From NCBI RefSeq assembly GCF_029867415.1, contig NC_081185.1, positions 30,084,245-30,148,244 of the forward strand: 64,000 bases of DNA, read 5' to 3'. Position 1 is the stretch's first letter, and each line of letters starts with the position of its first letter. Shown piece after piece: positions 10,313 through 21,860 of the stretch. Under the pieces are notes generated by a model. That model made no database searches, had not been told where the DNA came from, and was given only the letters and a program-made list of their open reading frames with translations. Position numbers and translations under genes: made by a program. Source of the DNA: Vicia villosa. Its lineage: Eukaryota; Streptophyta; Magnoliopsida; Fabales; Fabaceae.

Positions 10313-13300
10313 TTAATCAATTTCCCCCTCTTCTACATCATTTACAGTATTTGGCACACACAGTGGATCTCCTTCCTCCTCTTCATCATCAACTTTAATA
10401 TACAATCCGAGTTGTTCCAAGGGATTACTACCACCAAACTTGAAACTACCCATGCCATCTTCAGAGCGATCAAGTCTTGTCGCATCTATACAGCTAGGTA
10501 ATTGCTTACCAGGTACAGCTCTGAGCATTTCCAAATCTTCCAGAAATTGTGAATTCTCATTGATTTCCACAGTTTTTTCCATCTGCATAGATTCCAATGT
10601 ATGATACCATAAAATCTAAAGCAAGAATGTAGATGGGCATATATTTCAGGCAACCTAGACACTTATTTACCTGTAGCAGTGCTTGTCGTGCAGCTTCTCT
10701 CTCAAGCTCCCTCTTTCGTTTTGCGTCCGCAGCAGCAGCTTCTTCTTCCTGCTTTCTAGCTTCTTCAGCTGCCTTTGCTTCTGCTTGTAGCCTTGCCTTT
10801 TCTGTTCAAGAATGAGTCAGATCAACAGATAGATTAGTTAGCATTCAATAGCAAGTACTGTAAAGTCCTCACACACGTGAAACACCCAACTCACCTTTTC
10901 GTCGCTCCATCTCTAATTTTTCCTTATCCCGGCGTAATTTTTCAGGATCTCCCTTCACACCCTAACCACGACCAAATTAAATTGAATAAATCACAGAAAT
11001 TTAAAAATAATCACAAGAATAATTGCCCGCGGAGAAAGTAGCTCAATTATGCGGCATAGCCTACCTGGGTCAGTGTCTTTTCTCGAGCTTTCAAGATAGT
11101 ATCAGCAAATCGACTCTTCAATAATGCAGCTCGATATAGTTTATCAGGGGAGACATGTCTCTCAGTTGGACCACATTCTCCTAAAATATTAATAAGATAA
11201 CTGGTTTTGAGATTGAATATAACAATAGGAAGTTAGAAACATATTGACCATAATTCATGCACTCTTACCATCTTGAAAGCAATCAGAGTCGCAAGAATTT
11301 GGCTTTTGCTGAGATTTATCCTCGTGTTTATCCCAGCCATTAACTGACTCTTGAAATGAAGGAAAGGAATATAAGATACTATACAGCAATGTCATATGAT
11401 ATTTAACTGTGAACAATATCAAAGGAATGGCTAAAAGAAGTCAATGCTAGCAAGTAGAAATACTTTAGTTTATCACAAGTATGTAACATTAGTGAAAAGT
11501 TACTAAGTCAAGTTTGAAAGGTCCAAGGGGGTTAAGATCCTCCCCAAATGAAGGGCTCCATTTCTCAAGTCAGAGAGACATAACAGCCAGTAGCTTGAAT
11601 TTTCAGACAGCTCATCCAATACCGCCACCATCAAAACCACTCAAACTGAATTTCACAGATGATGAATCATATAGGCTGGAAGAGGTGAGGTTTCTTGCAT
11701 GCTGGTTGAGCTTCCGTAGCTAAACTATTTCACATTCCTTTTATAGTGAGTGTGTCTAAACTATGACTTTAAATTGCTACATGATTAATTTGTCTTTAAT
11801 TTTTAGTGTTGTTTTTTATTTTTGCCCACTTATGGGCAATATGAATTAGTTATCTTAAATTAATAATTGATAGGGACTCGGGGGTTTTCGGGTGCACAAG
11901 TCCTACATCAAGTAGTATGGGATCGTATTTCAGCTGTTTGATTCTTCCCCCTTGATAGATAACTTTTAAAGAGTCGCTCCACGAGTTCTTAGATACTTTT
12001 CAAATGGTGTAAGTCTGGTTGTTGTTGACTTGAAAAGAGCTATTTGTGGAGGAGGATGAAAAAACCTTCGTAGAGTGCATCCGCCAAGACATCTGTTCTT
12101 AGGGGCATTCTATCATAGGGACTTGAGTATTATGGGGTATCCAAGTCCCACAGTAAGTAGTATGGGATGCTTGGTGGAGTATTTAAGAGGCTTGGCTCTT
12201 CCCCCCTTGATAGCTAGCTTCTAGGGTGAAGGTTCCCCAATATCCCAGTTCTTATAACATAACAATAATGTTTAATGTAGATATCTATGACAGTAAAGCT
12301 TCAAAATCTTTAGAGAAACACCTGACAAAAGGAAACTGGGAACAGTATTGTAGATGCAGAGGACATACTTGTAGTAAGGGGGTTAAGAATATGAAGGATA
12401 AAGGATAGATTATTAAAATCAACCAGGGATATTGTTGCCGAACAAATATCACTCAATAGCTTCTCTATGAGCTACAAATAACCTTCTATCATAATAGAAA
12501 AGGACATACCATTTCTTTTAATGCATCAGCTATTTTTTAAAGAAGTTATTCTTTTTTTGGTATAAACCGGAATACCCTCTACGTGCAACTGCAGACACTA
12601 ATCCCTTGAGCCAGGAAGAACCGCAATGGGTAGCAAAACTCTCCCTCAAGAGACTTAACAAATACCATTTCTTTTCTATGAGCTACAAATAACCTTCTAT
12701 CATAATAGAAAAGGACATACCATTTCTTTTAATGCATCAGCTATTTTTTAAAGAAGTTAATTTTTTTTTGGTATAAACCGGAATACCCTCTACGTGCAAC
12801 TGCAGACACATATCCCTTGAGCCAGGAAGAACCGCAATGGGTAGCAAAACTCTCCCTCAAGAGATTTAACACTTGTGCATGCTCAAGGATGGATTCGAAC
12901 TCAAGACCTCTGGTTAAGCTGGAAGAGATCCTTTCTTATTATCTCATCCAAGTGATATTGGATTTTCATAAGTTATTCAAACTATAATTATAGCAATTAC
13001 ACTACAAATGCCAACATTATCATTATCCAGTAGCTTGTAGTGTTGCAGAAAAAATCACCAGAGTTGGTGCAGGGGCAAACAGTTGTTAATTAGTAAGACA
13101 CGGTTGATCACAAAGTCTCTTGTCCTAAATACTAACGTATACTACTAGCCCACAACATTTACATTAAGTTCAGTCCTCATAAACCCACCAGACAATTGTC
13201 AACATGAATCTACAGCAGCTGAGCAGATTAATTATGGCATTCAGTTTGGATAATGTAGAGCAGTTAAATTAGCTAGGTTAGTTAGTTAGTTGGAAGAAAT

Positions 13301-14639
13301 TATAGAAAGGGAAAACGAGGATCGAGGGGATCCGGTACATTCAATATCTGTTGTGAGAGGAGAGATCCTCCTATGTAAGGGAAACCCTTGGCAAGGTATC
13401 CTCCATTTTGTTTTCTCAATTACCGATAATACAATTTATTTTCAGTTCAATCTTACTTATGTTTAATCTAAATATATGCACCAAACAGTATCCAACTCGG
13501 AATTCAAAATAAAAAACCGAGAAGCCATGCAGAAGAAGCAAATCATACAAAATAAACAGGAGGCATTGGGTCGAATATATCAAATTTCAGTTCTATAAAT
13601 TGCATTATTTCTCAAACGGGAGAGCATACTTGATTTTCATTTTCAAGGAGCATGAAAAGACAAGGAACAATTACTCACTATTTATAACAGAAGTATGAGC
13701 AAATGTGGTCTCTAAATCCATCTGAGAACCAGTGCCTATGTTTTCTGGTACCTGAAGTAAAATATATATGAATAATTGTAGTATGTAGCAATGAAAACAC
13801 AGGAAGTATCCAAAAGAGCATAAGCAATCATGTAAATGCCTTAACATTGAAGTTCTTAGAATATAAAATTACATTAGAGCATCTTAGTTTATATCTAGAA
13901 TTAATTTATAATCTTACAGTATCTTAGATTATCTCTAGGATTATGTCAATGTAGCATATCATAAATAGGGATTAAAGTTTAGTCTTTTGTATTAAGAGAG
14001 CATCAACTTATTATCATTAATATTCAAAGTTTTTATTATTTCCTCCTCCTTTTATCTAAAACTCATAACTTCAAGATAAGTAATAAGTCTAGTCTTTTGT
14101 GCTTAGAGAGAGAAAGAAATTGTATGGATAATATAATTTTCTTCATATATTAATGTTAGTGACTCATGACAAAAATAAAAAAGAGCAGTTCCTGTTATAT
14201 TTATATATTTATACTAGACTGTGAATCCTAACTAAATAAGGAAATATGAAACCAATTCTACAGGATAATATTGTCATATTCTATGATTGAATAATGATGT
14301 TGTAAGATAATTTTCAGATATTTTTAATTCCAGCACTAGACATTCAAAAATAACAAACAACTAAATAATCTTTCACTAAATAACTAAACCAGACCTTTAA
14401 TAAATCATCTCGTCTTGCACTAACATCGTCCGATTCACTATCAGAAGAACCACTAGAGTCTGTATCTGAAATGCATACATTAAATATAAGCAAAAAATTT
14501 AACATACAAATTGACATGTAATTCAATCATAACAAGTATCAAAGGTTAACATACAAGGTCAAGGTACAATTTGACATTAAATATAGCATTAGTATTTTTT
14601 ATTGGTTCTTTTTTTTTTTTTGGGGGGGGGGGGGGGGGT

Positions 14640-14675
<36 letters not shown>

Positions 14676-17600
14676 GTTGGAGACATGCTTTCTTGATTAG
14701 TTGTTTATTAGAAGGATTCCTTATTGTCCCGTTTTGGACATCTTTTGTTTTAATAAAAAGACAAATCTTCTATCAATTTTTTTTTAAAAGTAGCGGCTCT
14801 TTTAAACTTCAACAACTGACGTGTATATAAATAAAAAGACAAATCTTCTATCAATTTTTAAAAAAGTAGCAGCTCTTTTAAACTTCAACAAATTGTGTAT
14901 ATTTTGTCAAAAAAAAAAAAAAAAAAAAAATTGTGTATATAAATACAGTTGATACTGCCTGTCAAAGGAACGTTATACACATGATAACTCAACACCACTT
15001 TTTCCCACTCGGTGAGATTGGCTACATAAACAAACAAGTCAACTTTAGTGCCGTACTGAATCATGTTACGACAAACCAGTCAACACAGCTCTTGCTCACT
15101 TGACAGTTGACACTGTAATAAGTAAGATTGGCTACATGGATCAAAAACATCATGACATCCTAATAAATTATTTTTAACAACAAACCAGTCAAAACAGCAG
15201 CCCTTGGTCACTTGACATTTGTTAGTTAAAGGCAGTTTATTTTATTATTATTAAATGTTGTGTGTGCAGTAAACCGCTATGTAAGTGCTCTAGGTAGTCA
15301 GAATTATAAATATAGGGTGAAAGGGAAAAGGGAGAGGATCAGGTATTTTGTACGTTGGTTCATTTGGGAGAGACTAGGCTGTCTTATTCCTAAAGGTTGG
15401 TTTATTTGTCAATTGTTGGTTGTAAACAGTTTGTATTATTTGTCGGTTCTATAACTGCCTTGCCGGAAGTTACATCCACAAGCTTTGTTCCTCTGTTCTA
15501 GAGTTTCTATTCTTATCCTTTATCACATGTTCAACATATTCCCAATATCTATCTATAATTGGTACAATACCAGTTCTCTAATATATTGCCCTAAATAAAC
15601 TAATACCAGTTTCTATCAACTGCTTGAGCCATAAACTGTGCTGCTTATGAACAACAACCTAGTAGTAACACTATAACAACAATGGTACATGTCATAAAGG
15701 TTTAACAAAGTTGTAAATTGGTTATCAACTATCTAACAGAACCCACAACTTTTCTAGGATTCGGGCAAGCTATATAAAAACCTTGCTGTTATTAACGCTT
15801 CTTATTACAACAACAAAAAATATACATGCCTCCTTGTTGAACTAATTGTTTCTTTAGGGGCTGTTTGGGAGTTTATTTTTTTGAGGGGAAGGCTTTGGAG
15901 CGTTGCGTCTATATTTAAAAATATGCTTGATATTTTTAAAATAATTTAAAAACAATATGATGGTATATGCTAATGAAGTATATTGTTTCTTAAACTTTTT
16001 AAAAATATCAAACATATTTCTAAATATAGAAGCAACCCTCCAAAACCCTTCAAAAACCAACTCCCAAACCGTCCCTAATGAACAAATGCTAGCCAAAAAA
16101 GTTGGGCCACTTAAAAAAAAATAGTAGTCGTGTTTATGGCAGACACTCTAATATCTCTAGCATTGCATTAAAAAAATAACTATTCTTATTAATATATAGA
16201 TAAGAATAGCATAATGATTAGATAAGTGTAGATAAGTGGTAGTCTTTTAATATATCTCTCGCTAACTTTAAAAAAAATTGTTGACTTATATTTTTTTCAT
16301 GATTTGTATAGTCATTTAAATTTTTATTAATTTTTAAGTTTTCTGTAATAATTGTGTTGTGCCGCTATGATTTTCATTTTAAAAAATTGTAATCTTGGGT
16401 TTGTGTGCTATTGACATTGTAGTCTTCTAATATATCTACAATATCTCATGCTACCTTCTAAAAATTTTGTCAAATTATACTTTTCTTCCAAGATTTGTTT
16501 ATTCATATAAATTTTTTCCAAGATTAGTCATTACAGAAAACAAAATGGAGGAAGAGAAGGATGGGGGAAATTGAGAAAAAATAGAGAATGAGAGATAAAG
16601 AAAATGAAAAAATACAGAAACAAAAAGAGAAGAAATAAATCGAATTGGGGAAGAGAAAGGGAAGGAAATAAACTGAAATAAAACAGTGAAAGAGAGATGA
16701 AAGGAACCTAAAAACACAACAGATGGAGAAGAAAGAAATTGAATAAGGAAAGAAAAGGGAAAAGAGATAAACTGGAGAAAGAAAACAGAAGAGAGAGATG
16801 AGAGGAGCCAAATAAATAGAACAGGAGAAGAAAGAAATCTGATATTGGAAGAGAAGGAAAAGGAAGTAAACTAAATAATAAGGTTACATGAGTAATAAAT
16901 AATAATGCATTGATTCTTCCCTTTTCTATTTTAAAAATTGGCCATGTCCAACTCACATGCTACCGCTTCAGTTATATTATTTAAAAAAATTAAAACTGCC
17001 TTTTTTTATTGCTATTATTGTTACAGTTGCTCCGTTTAAAACTAGAATAACAAGTGTTATTCCTCGAAATCTGCAACACAATAGCCGCTATTTGGCAAAA
17101 GTGACCAAAGTAACTCGGAAAAACTGACACATTGATGCAGGCTATAGCAGTCACCAAGAACGAAGCACCATAATTTTGTAATGATTAAGATTAATTTGAC
17201 TTTTGAATTATAAAAGTAACTGTCCCGCTCAATCCTGAATGTAAAATTTTAGAAAACTATAGGTTCCACAAACTTTGTTCTGATGTTTGGTTTATATCCC
17301 CTCCCCCCTTCTGTTCTTTATTTTCCTCTTTTTTAATACATGTATATAGATGATTGTTGGGTTACTAAGGTGCCAACATAGTTGAGATGTCAGTAATCCA
17401 TAATGATTCCTTTGCACTTGTAAATTTTGTTTAAGAAAAAGTTTTAATAAAATTCAAAATATAGATATATGATAAAAAGCACGAACTCTTATGAAAAACA
17501 CATTTTACTTCTACGAAAATCAATGAGTGTGATACACATAGCACAAACAGGGGGGAACCAGTAGCTAAAGTAAGATGTAGGAGAGTAATACAACAACCAC

Positions 17601-19702
17601 CAAGCCTTATCCCACTAAATAGATCGGCTACATGGATCAAAATCGACCATAATGTTCTATCTAATACCATGATTCTATCTAATTCCTTAACCTCGAGATC
17701 TTTCTTAATAGTTTCTCTTATGTAGGAGAGCAATAAAAATGTAAAAATAAATAAAGCATGCAAATATAATACAAATTTAAATAAGATATTTTTCACAAAT
17801 CATGTGATCAGATTTTCACATCCTACAAAAGTTATGACAAAATAACTAAAGTAGTTGTCAAAAGCATCAAAAAGAAATTCAAACCTCACTTACCGCTACT
17901 CCCTGAACTTGAACATTTGCTCGTTTGGTAGGTTGTATCCTTTTCAATCACTACAGGAGGGTGGCTCGAGACGGGGGAATCAATTCCACAAATGTCCACC
18001 TCTTCATCAGCCAGATCATCACCTACAACAAGCAAAACAAGTTTAAACAAAAAACAAAATTATACACACATATTCACACACTGATATAAAAAACACAAAT
18101 ATAACCTTTAAATGCTTGCAATGATGAATTGCTTGGTCCAGAATCATTAAAAAGCTGCAACAGCAAACATAAACCACCAGATATCGTGTCATACATATTG
18201 TGAGACTAACATTTCATTACGAAGAGGATGAGTACATTTTAGACAAAATGTGATGCGAGCTTAATTCATAGAAGTATTAGTTAGCAGAGAGGCACCTCTA
18301 TTTCACACACTTCAACTTTTACTTTGTTTTTTTGCTTCTCCAGTAAAGAGTCATCCAAAAGCTTTCGTAATTTGAACAGTGTATCATTATTGAGAGCATC
18401 AATATCGATCTCAATCTCATCGTCTTCACCTTCTTTACCATTTGAATTGTGTTCTTTCAAGAAATCAACGATATGGGCAGGTATTTCACCTTGAAGAGAC
18501 TCCAATTCTCTACCAATATCTTGTTTCTCTTTATCCGACATAACTTGTTTAGCATGTGGGATAACTTCCGGTTGAACAGGTGAGATAACTTCAGGTTGAG
18601 CAGGTGGGAGTGGGACAGTTTCAGGTTGAGCAGGCAATGAAGCAATTTTCCTCTTTTTAGAAGGATGCGCTGGTCTGGTATTTTTTAAATCTTCACAAGT
18701 TTCTCTCTTCGTGGGCAATGGTAGAGACTCTACTCTAGGAATTTTCTTCTGGATTGATTTCCATCTCTGTTCAAAATATTTATTAAGGGCGTCGGCCATG
18801 ATATGAACATCATTCCCGCGTGGATTATACTTCATTGCATTTGAAAATGTAAGTCTCACATCTGCAGCAAATTCCAATGGGCTTGTGTATGATCCTGTAG
18901 CAATCTTGCTTTGTACTGTTCCCAAATCCATAGGATGCTTAATGACATCGAAATAATCAGGAAGGTTCAACTTAACCACATCCACAGGGGCGTTAAAAAC
19001 CCAACCATGTTGGTGATTCATCAACCGTTTCAACAGTACCTCGCAGTCTTTCATCAACAAAGCATTTGCAGTTCCGGGCAAGGAAGTCCGTCCCGGAGTC
19101 TCAAACTTTCCGGATGAGCCGCGACTCCATCCACGAGCCTTCTGACTCTGATCCAATGGTGTCAATTTATTCACTGATACTGAACCTGACTTTGATGTTT
19201 TCCTCGAGTTCTCAATTAATGGTTTCAATGCATTCCCTGGAGCTGAAGTAGATATTGACGGTTTTCTCGAGTTATCTATCAACGGTTTCAAGGCATTCCC
19301 CGGTACAGAACCAGATATTAATGGTTTTCTCGAGTTCTCTTTTTGAGGTCCATTTTGGGAATTATTGCGGTTAATAAAATTATCAGTAACACCATTTATC
19401 TTTCGCATTTCAAACTTGTTTTGAAAAAGCCGAACCTGTTCAAGATCAGACCTAAACTGATTCGCGAGTTCTTTCCTTTGAAGTGCTGTCAATTTAGACA
19501 ACGGAACAACTTGAATAGGAACTCCAAAGTCCCCACGGAGACCTGAATCAAAACCAATACATTTCCTTCGTGAAACCCGATTATCCTCCTCAGAAACAGT
19601 ATTGTCAGTATCCATTCTTCCCGATGTACCCGATCCATCCGATACACAGCCTGTTTCAACTGCATTACCACAATATCCCCCAGAAAGCCTACTCTTGGCC
19701 AT
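10313..19702 (-). CDS. GTE8: GTE8-like BET transcription regulator (bromodomain + NET), copy A
   Basis: Ten coding exons join to 2394 nt (797 aa): 19702-18296, 18154-18106, 18022-17894, 14465-14395, 13751-13679, 11349-11269, 11180-11065, 10961-10895, 10801-10671, 10582-10313. All internal junctions are GT-AG and keep frame. Residues about 218-315 are a bromodomain ([28 protein letters not shown], acetyl-lysine Asn293 in [10 protein letters not shown]). About 388-455 are a NET domain, acidic at the end ([19 protein letters not shown]). The C-terminus is an alanine/glutamate coiled coil ([17 protein letters not shown]) and an acidic tail. BET proteins read acetylated histones and recruit transcription machinery in the nucleus. 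MAKSR (19702) is preferred to the ATG 18 nt upstream because copy B also begins at MAKSR. The length suits GTE8; GTE9/10/11 are not excluded. Intron 3 (3.4 kb) and intron 5 (2.3 kb) are inflated by repeats. Confidence 0.94.
11870..12240. repeat. two degenerate direct repeats in intron 5 of GTE copy A
   Basis: A segment beginning ATAGGGACT with AAGTCCYACA...AGTAGTATGGGAT and CTTCCCCCTTGATAG occurs at about 11872-11960 and again at about 12115-12220. The copies are clearly related but diverged. The arrangement could be a decayed small LTR-type (TRIM-like) element, but I found no convincing PBS. Confidence 0.6.
12465..12871. repeat. tandem duplication (211-bp period) in intron 5 of GTE copy A
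   Basis: 12465-12660 and 12676-12871 are near-identical (CTATGAGCTACAAATAACC ... CTCCCTCAAGAGA), with only scattered substitutions. The offset is 211 bp. This looks like a recent segmental slip within the intron. Confidence 0.92.
12900..13670. other. intron 5 sequence with a possible LTR remnant
   Basis: Intronic. 13310-13450 (TTGTGAGAGGAGAGATCC ... CTCAATTACCGATAATACA) resembles the transcribed end of a small copia LTR, but boundaries and target duplication were not found. Nothing coding. Confidence 0.35.
14608..14676. repeat. T tract followed by a long G tract in intron 3 of GTE copy A
   Basis: About 14 T are followed by roughly 50 G broken only by single T residues. On the gene's sense strand this is a C tract followed by an A tract. 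Pure G runs of this length are rare in plant DNA and prone to sequencing or assembly error, so the exact length should not be trusted. Confidence 0.9.
14745..14900. repeat. short tandem duplication (about 80 bp) in intron 3 of GTE copy A
   Basis: AATAAAAAGACAAATCTTC ... AAGTAGCGGCTCTTTTAAAC occurs at about 14752-14814 and again at about 14829-14891 with minor changes. An A run (14910-14930) and a repeated TTGTGTATAT follow. Confidence 0.88.
15220..15536 (+). repeat. possible small solo LTR in intron 3 of GTE copy A
   Basis: The segment starts TGTTAGTTAAAGG and ends TGTTCAACA, with an LTR-like interior (TTATAAATAT promoter-like word at about 15303). No matching 5-bp duplication was found, so this is tentative. 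Confidence 0.35.
15855..16077. mobile_element. foldback MITE in intron 3 of GTE copy A
   Basis: The ends AGGGGCTGTTTGGGAGTT and, reversed, AGGGACGGTTTGGGAGTT form a TIR. The complementarity continues inward (CTATATTTAAAAATATGCTTG pairs imperfectly with the right arm), so the 223-bp element can fold into one long hairpin. There is no coding capacity. The terminal TA makes the target duplication ambiguous, so the superfamily is undecided. Confidence 0.82.
16540..16880. repeat. purine-rich minisatellite, 99-bp period, in intron 3 of GTE copy A
   Basis: Units beginning GAAGAAAGAAAT start at about 16629, 16728 and 16827, with a degenerate partial unit before them. Each contains GAGAGATGA(A/G)AGGA(A/G)CC. 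The plus strand is almost all purine, so the gene's sense strand is polypyrimidine. The long open frames on the minus strand here are low-complexity artefacts. Confidence 0.85.
19151..19339 (-). repeat. in-frame 63-bp (21-residue) x3 tandem repeat in exon 1 of GTE copy A
   Basis: Residues 122-142, 143-163 and 164-184 are three copies of [25 protein letters not shown] units, each exactly 21 residues, lying just before the bromodomain. Copy B has a single ENSRKKSK segment at the same place, so the array expanded after duplication or contracted in B. Confidence 0.93.
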
Positions 19703-20110
19703 TATCACCGCACTCCGCAATCAAACAAAACCTTAAATTCCTACACGGCCAGTAATAAACTAAAAATTCACCTATTCACTTTTTCCCACACAAACCTAAT
19801 CCCCTGAACCTAAAAAAAACTACTACTATTAGCTATAATATAAAGAGAGATAGTTGTTAAAAAAATCTAGTACAAAATTACCAGTTAGCAATGGGTTGAA
19901 CGAGAATCGAAGCCCTTGGTTGAAAATTGACTCGAAGCAAACCCTAGCAGAGAGAGAGAAGATTAACGAGAGAGCGTTATGGTTTGTTGCGGAAACTGAG
20001 AAAGAAGAAGAGAAGACGGCGTTTGGGTTTGGGAGTAGGGAGAGCGAGACTAGGCTTTCTTTTTATCTCGCCTCCCTTTACAAATAGAATCGCGCTCTCA
20101 CCTATTTGAG
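19703..20110 (-). promoter_or_regulatory. 5' UTR and proximal promoter of GTE copy A
   Basis: Upstream of the start on the minus strand. AAACCCTAG-type and CTCTCTCTCT words lie at about 19940-19970, typical of plant 5' leaders. A GT at about 19884 could begin a leader intron ending just before the ATG. The exact transcription start cannot be read from sequence. Confidence 0.4.
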
Positions 20111-20690
20111 CCTGATTTTGTGTTTTGATGGATCTGACGGCGAAGATTTAGTTGAGACTATTAGACGTACGATATGCGAGAAAACTTTACCTATTCCACC
20201 TCAAATCCCTACAATATTATTAATTTTATCATTAATAATTAATTTTACGGATTTTTAATATTTTTTATAATATTTTTTTACGGATTTTTCAAAAAAATAT
20301 TATAAAAGTTTTTATATTTTTATAAAATGAATAAAGTTTTCTCGGATAAACTTTTATAATAGTATTTTTATAATATTTACAAATAAGTTTCTATTTATTT
20401 TTAGATCTTTATCGGGATTTTAAAACTTCTTCATAAATTTATAAAATAATAATATTATTAATTTTATAATATTTTTTTACATATTTTTCAAAAAGATATT
20501 ATAAAATTTATAGGAAAAAATATTATTGATTTATCGGAAAAAATATTATTAATTTTATAATTTTTTTTACAAATTTTTCAAAAAAATATTATAAAATTTT
20601 AGATTTTTTTATTAAATGAATATTTACAAATAGTTTCTATTTATTTTTACATCTTAATCGGAATTTTAAAACTTCTACATAAATTTTCAC
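20111..20690. repeat. very AT-rich tandem repeat upstream of GTE copy A
   Basis: Built from TTTTTATAATATTTTTTTAC and AAAAATATTATAAAA words. A longer unit ending TTTCTATTTATTTTTA-ATCTT-ATCGG-ATTTTAAAAC occurs at about 20371-20440 and 20622-20690, an offset of about 250 bp. It is similar in style to the array in the Helitron at 42640-43200. Confidence 0.75.
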
Positions 20691-21229
20691 CATCTGTATA
20701 GTCCGGTTCGAGAGTCAGTTCTGCCATCAAATGGTTTCAGTCCCCTTTGTGATGAATGTTTGCATATGAACCACAAATCCAATAATGAATAGTGTTTACA
20801 TATGAACGACAAACCATTTAGTAAAGCTAAATGTATATATAATACGATAGTATAAATACAAAGTGACAATGTCAAATACAAAGTTAAAAGTTGTCTTCAA
20901 TGGTATATGACACGGCAGACGGAAAGTGGACTGAAAAGAAAAAATGGTAGTAGTTAAAATAAAAAAATTCATTGGATGTAGTCATAAATGTTAACAACTT
21001 TTTAGATATGTATTGTGTTCGTCAAAGAAATTTGTATTGAAAGTGATAAGGAATACCTTAATGCTTCCATGGAGATATTTGGAAGTATTATAACCAAGCA
21101 TATTAGTTTAATATGCAAGTGTTATTAAAAAAACATAGTAAGGGTAGTAATATGCAAAGTTGTGTTGTAATGAAGAAAACAAAGACAAAGTATATTTAGA
21201 AGAATAAGAAAGACAATACTTAAACAACA
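20691..21229. other. AT-rich sequence, probably 3' part of the broken Helitron
   Basis: No coding frame. It lies directly downstream (minus strand) of the helicase fragment, so it may be Helitron 3' sequence. A direct repeat of GTTTGCATATGAACCACAAA-type words occurs at 20758-20815. No CTAG terminus with hairpin was seen. Confidence 0.4.
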
Positions 21230-21360
21230 TTTTGAAAAACTTCTTTGAAAACCACATCTGTTGTTTGAGATAATGGTGTATTGTCTTTATCATAGATTAA
21301 GATTTTCAAACCACCTTTGCTTTTGACTCTTGACATTGCAACATAAAGTTGTCCATGTGT
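21230..21360 (-). pseudogene. Helitron Rep/helicase C-terminal fragment (PIF1-like helicase)
   Basis: The minus-strand frame THGQLYVAMSRVKSKGG-LKIL, then IYDKDNTPLSQTTDVVFKEV to a TAA at 21230-21232. The HGQLYVA.SRV motif is the C-terminal signature of the PIF1-type helicase in plant Helitrons. It is joined abruptly at about 21360 to Ogre-type sequence, so this is the tail of a formerly autonomous Helitron truncated by another insertion or by rearrangement. Its 3' terminus should lie left of 21230 but was not found. Confidence 0.8.
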
Positions 21361-21860
21361 CACTATCGCGAAAAAATAACAGAGTTGTCACTTATATATT
21401 TATCTCACAATGAGAAAGGAATATTAGAAAACCTAACAAGAACAAGAACAGTCTTACGACCAGAGAAAAGGGTACGGAAGTCAGTTACACGAGAGGAAGG
21501 GATTAGCACCTCTCATGTCCTTCGTACTCGATGGGAACCGCTTTTGTTTGTTTTCTAATCAAATGGTGTATCAATTATTCTACTTACTTGCTAATAGGGG
21601 GAATGCAATGCATGATTAACTTAGAGTGTTTTAATAATTATTGTGTTCGCTAGAGTGTGAACTCTATGTCTACGTACCTCCATAGTGCAGTGGAGAAGTC
21701 AGAGCGTCGTAGTTCTGTTAACTACTTTATATGTGTTGTTTCTCAATAATCTGAATTGGCATTATGTTTAGTAAAACTAATATAGCAGTAATTAGTTGAG
21801 TAGGAATTATACTTGTAAGAGACAATAGGTGAAAGATCTACTTGACAGAAGAACATGTTG
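21361..21860 (+). repeat. Ty3/gypsy Ogre/Tat-type 5' leader fragment
   Basis: 21400-21550 contains ACCAGAGAAAAGGGTACGGA, GTTACACGAGAGGAAGGGAT-type and TCCTTCGTACTCGATGGGAA sequences. These recur just inside the 5' LTR of legume Ogre/Tat elements. Orientation is plus. No gag or pol coding is left. Identification is from remembered family sequence. Confidence 0.55.

Noticed and set aside
16499..16956. Three overlapping Phe/Ser-rich minus-strand frames resembling membrane proteins
   Set aside because: They are translations of the purine minisatellite's complement in several frames at once, a low-complexity artefact within an intron.
19703..19720. Upstream ATG (MRSAVI) as start of GTE copy A
   Set aside because: Copy B has MAKSR at its start with no counterpart of MRSAVI, so the downstream ATG at 19702 is preferred; not strictly excluded.
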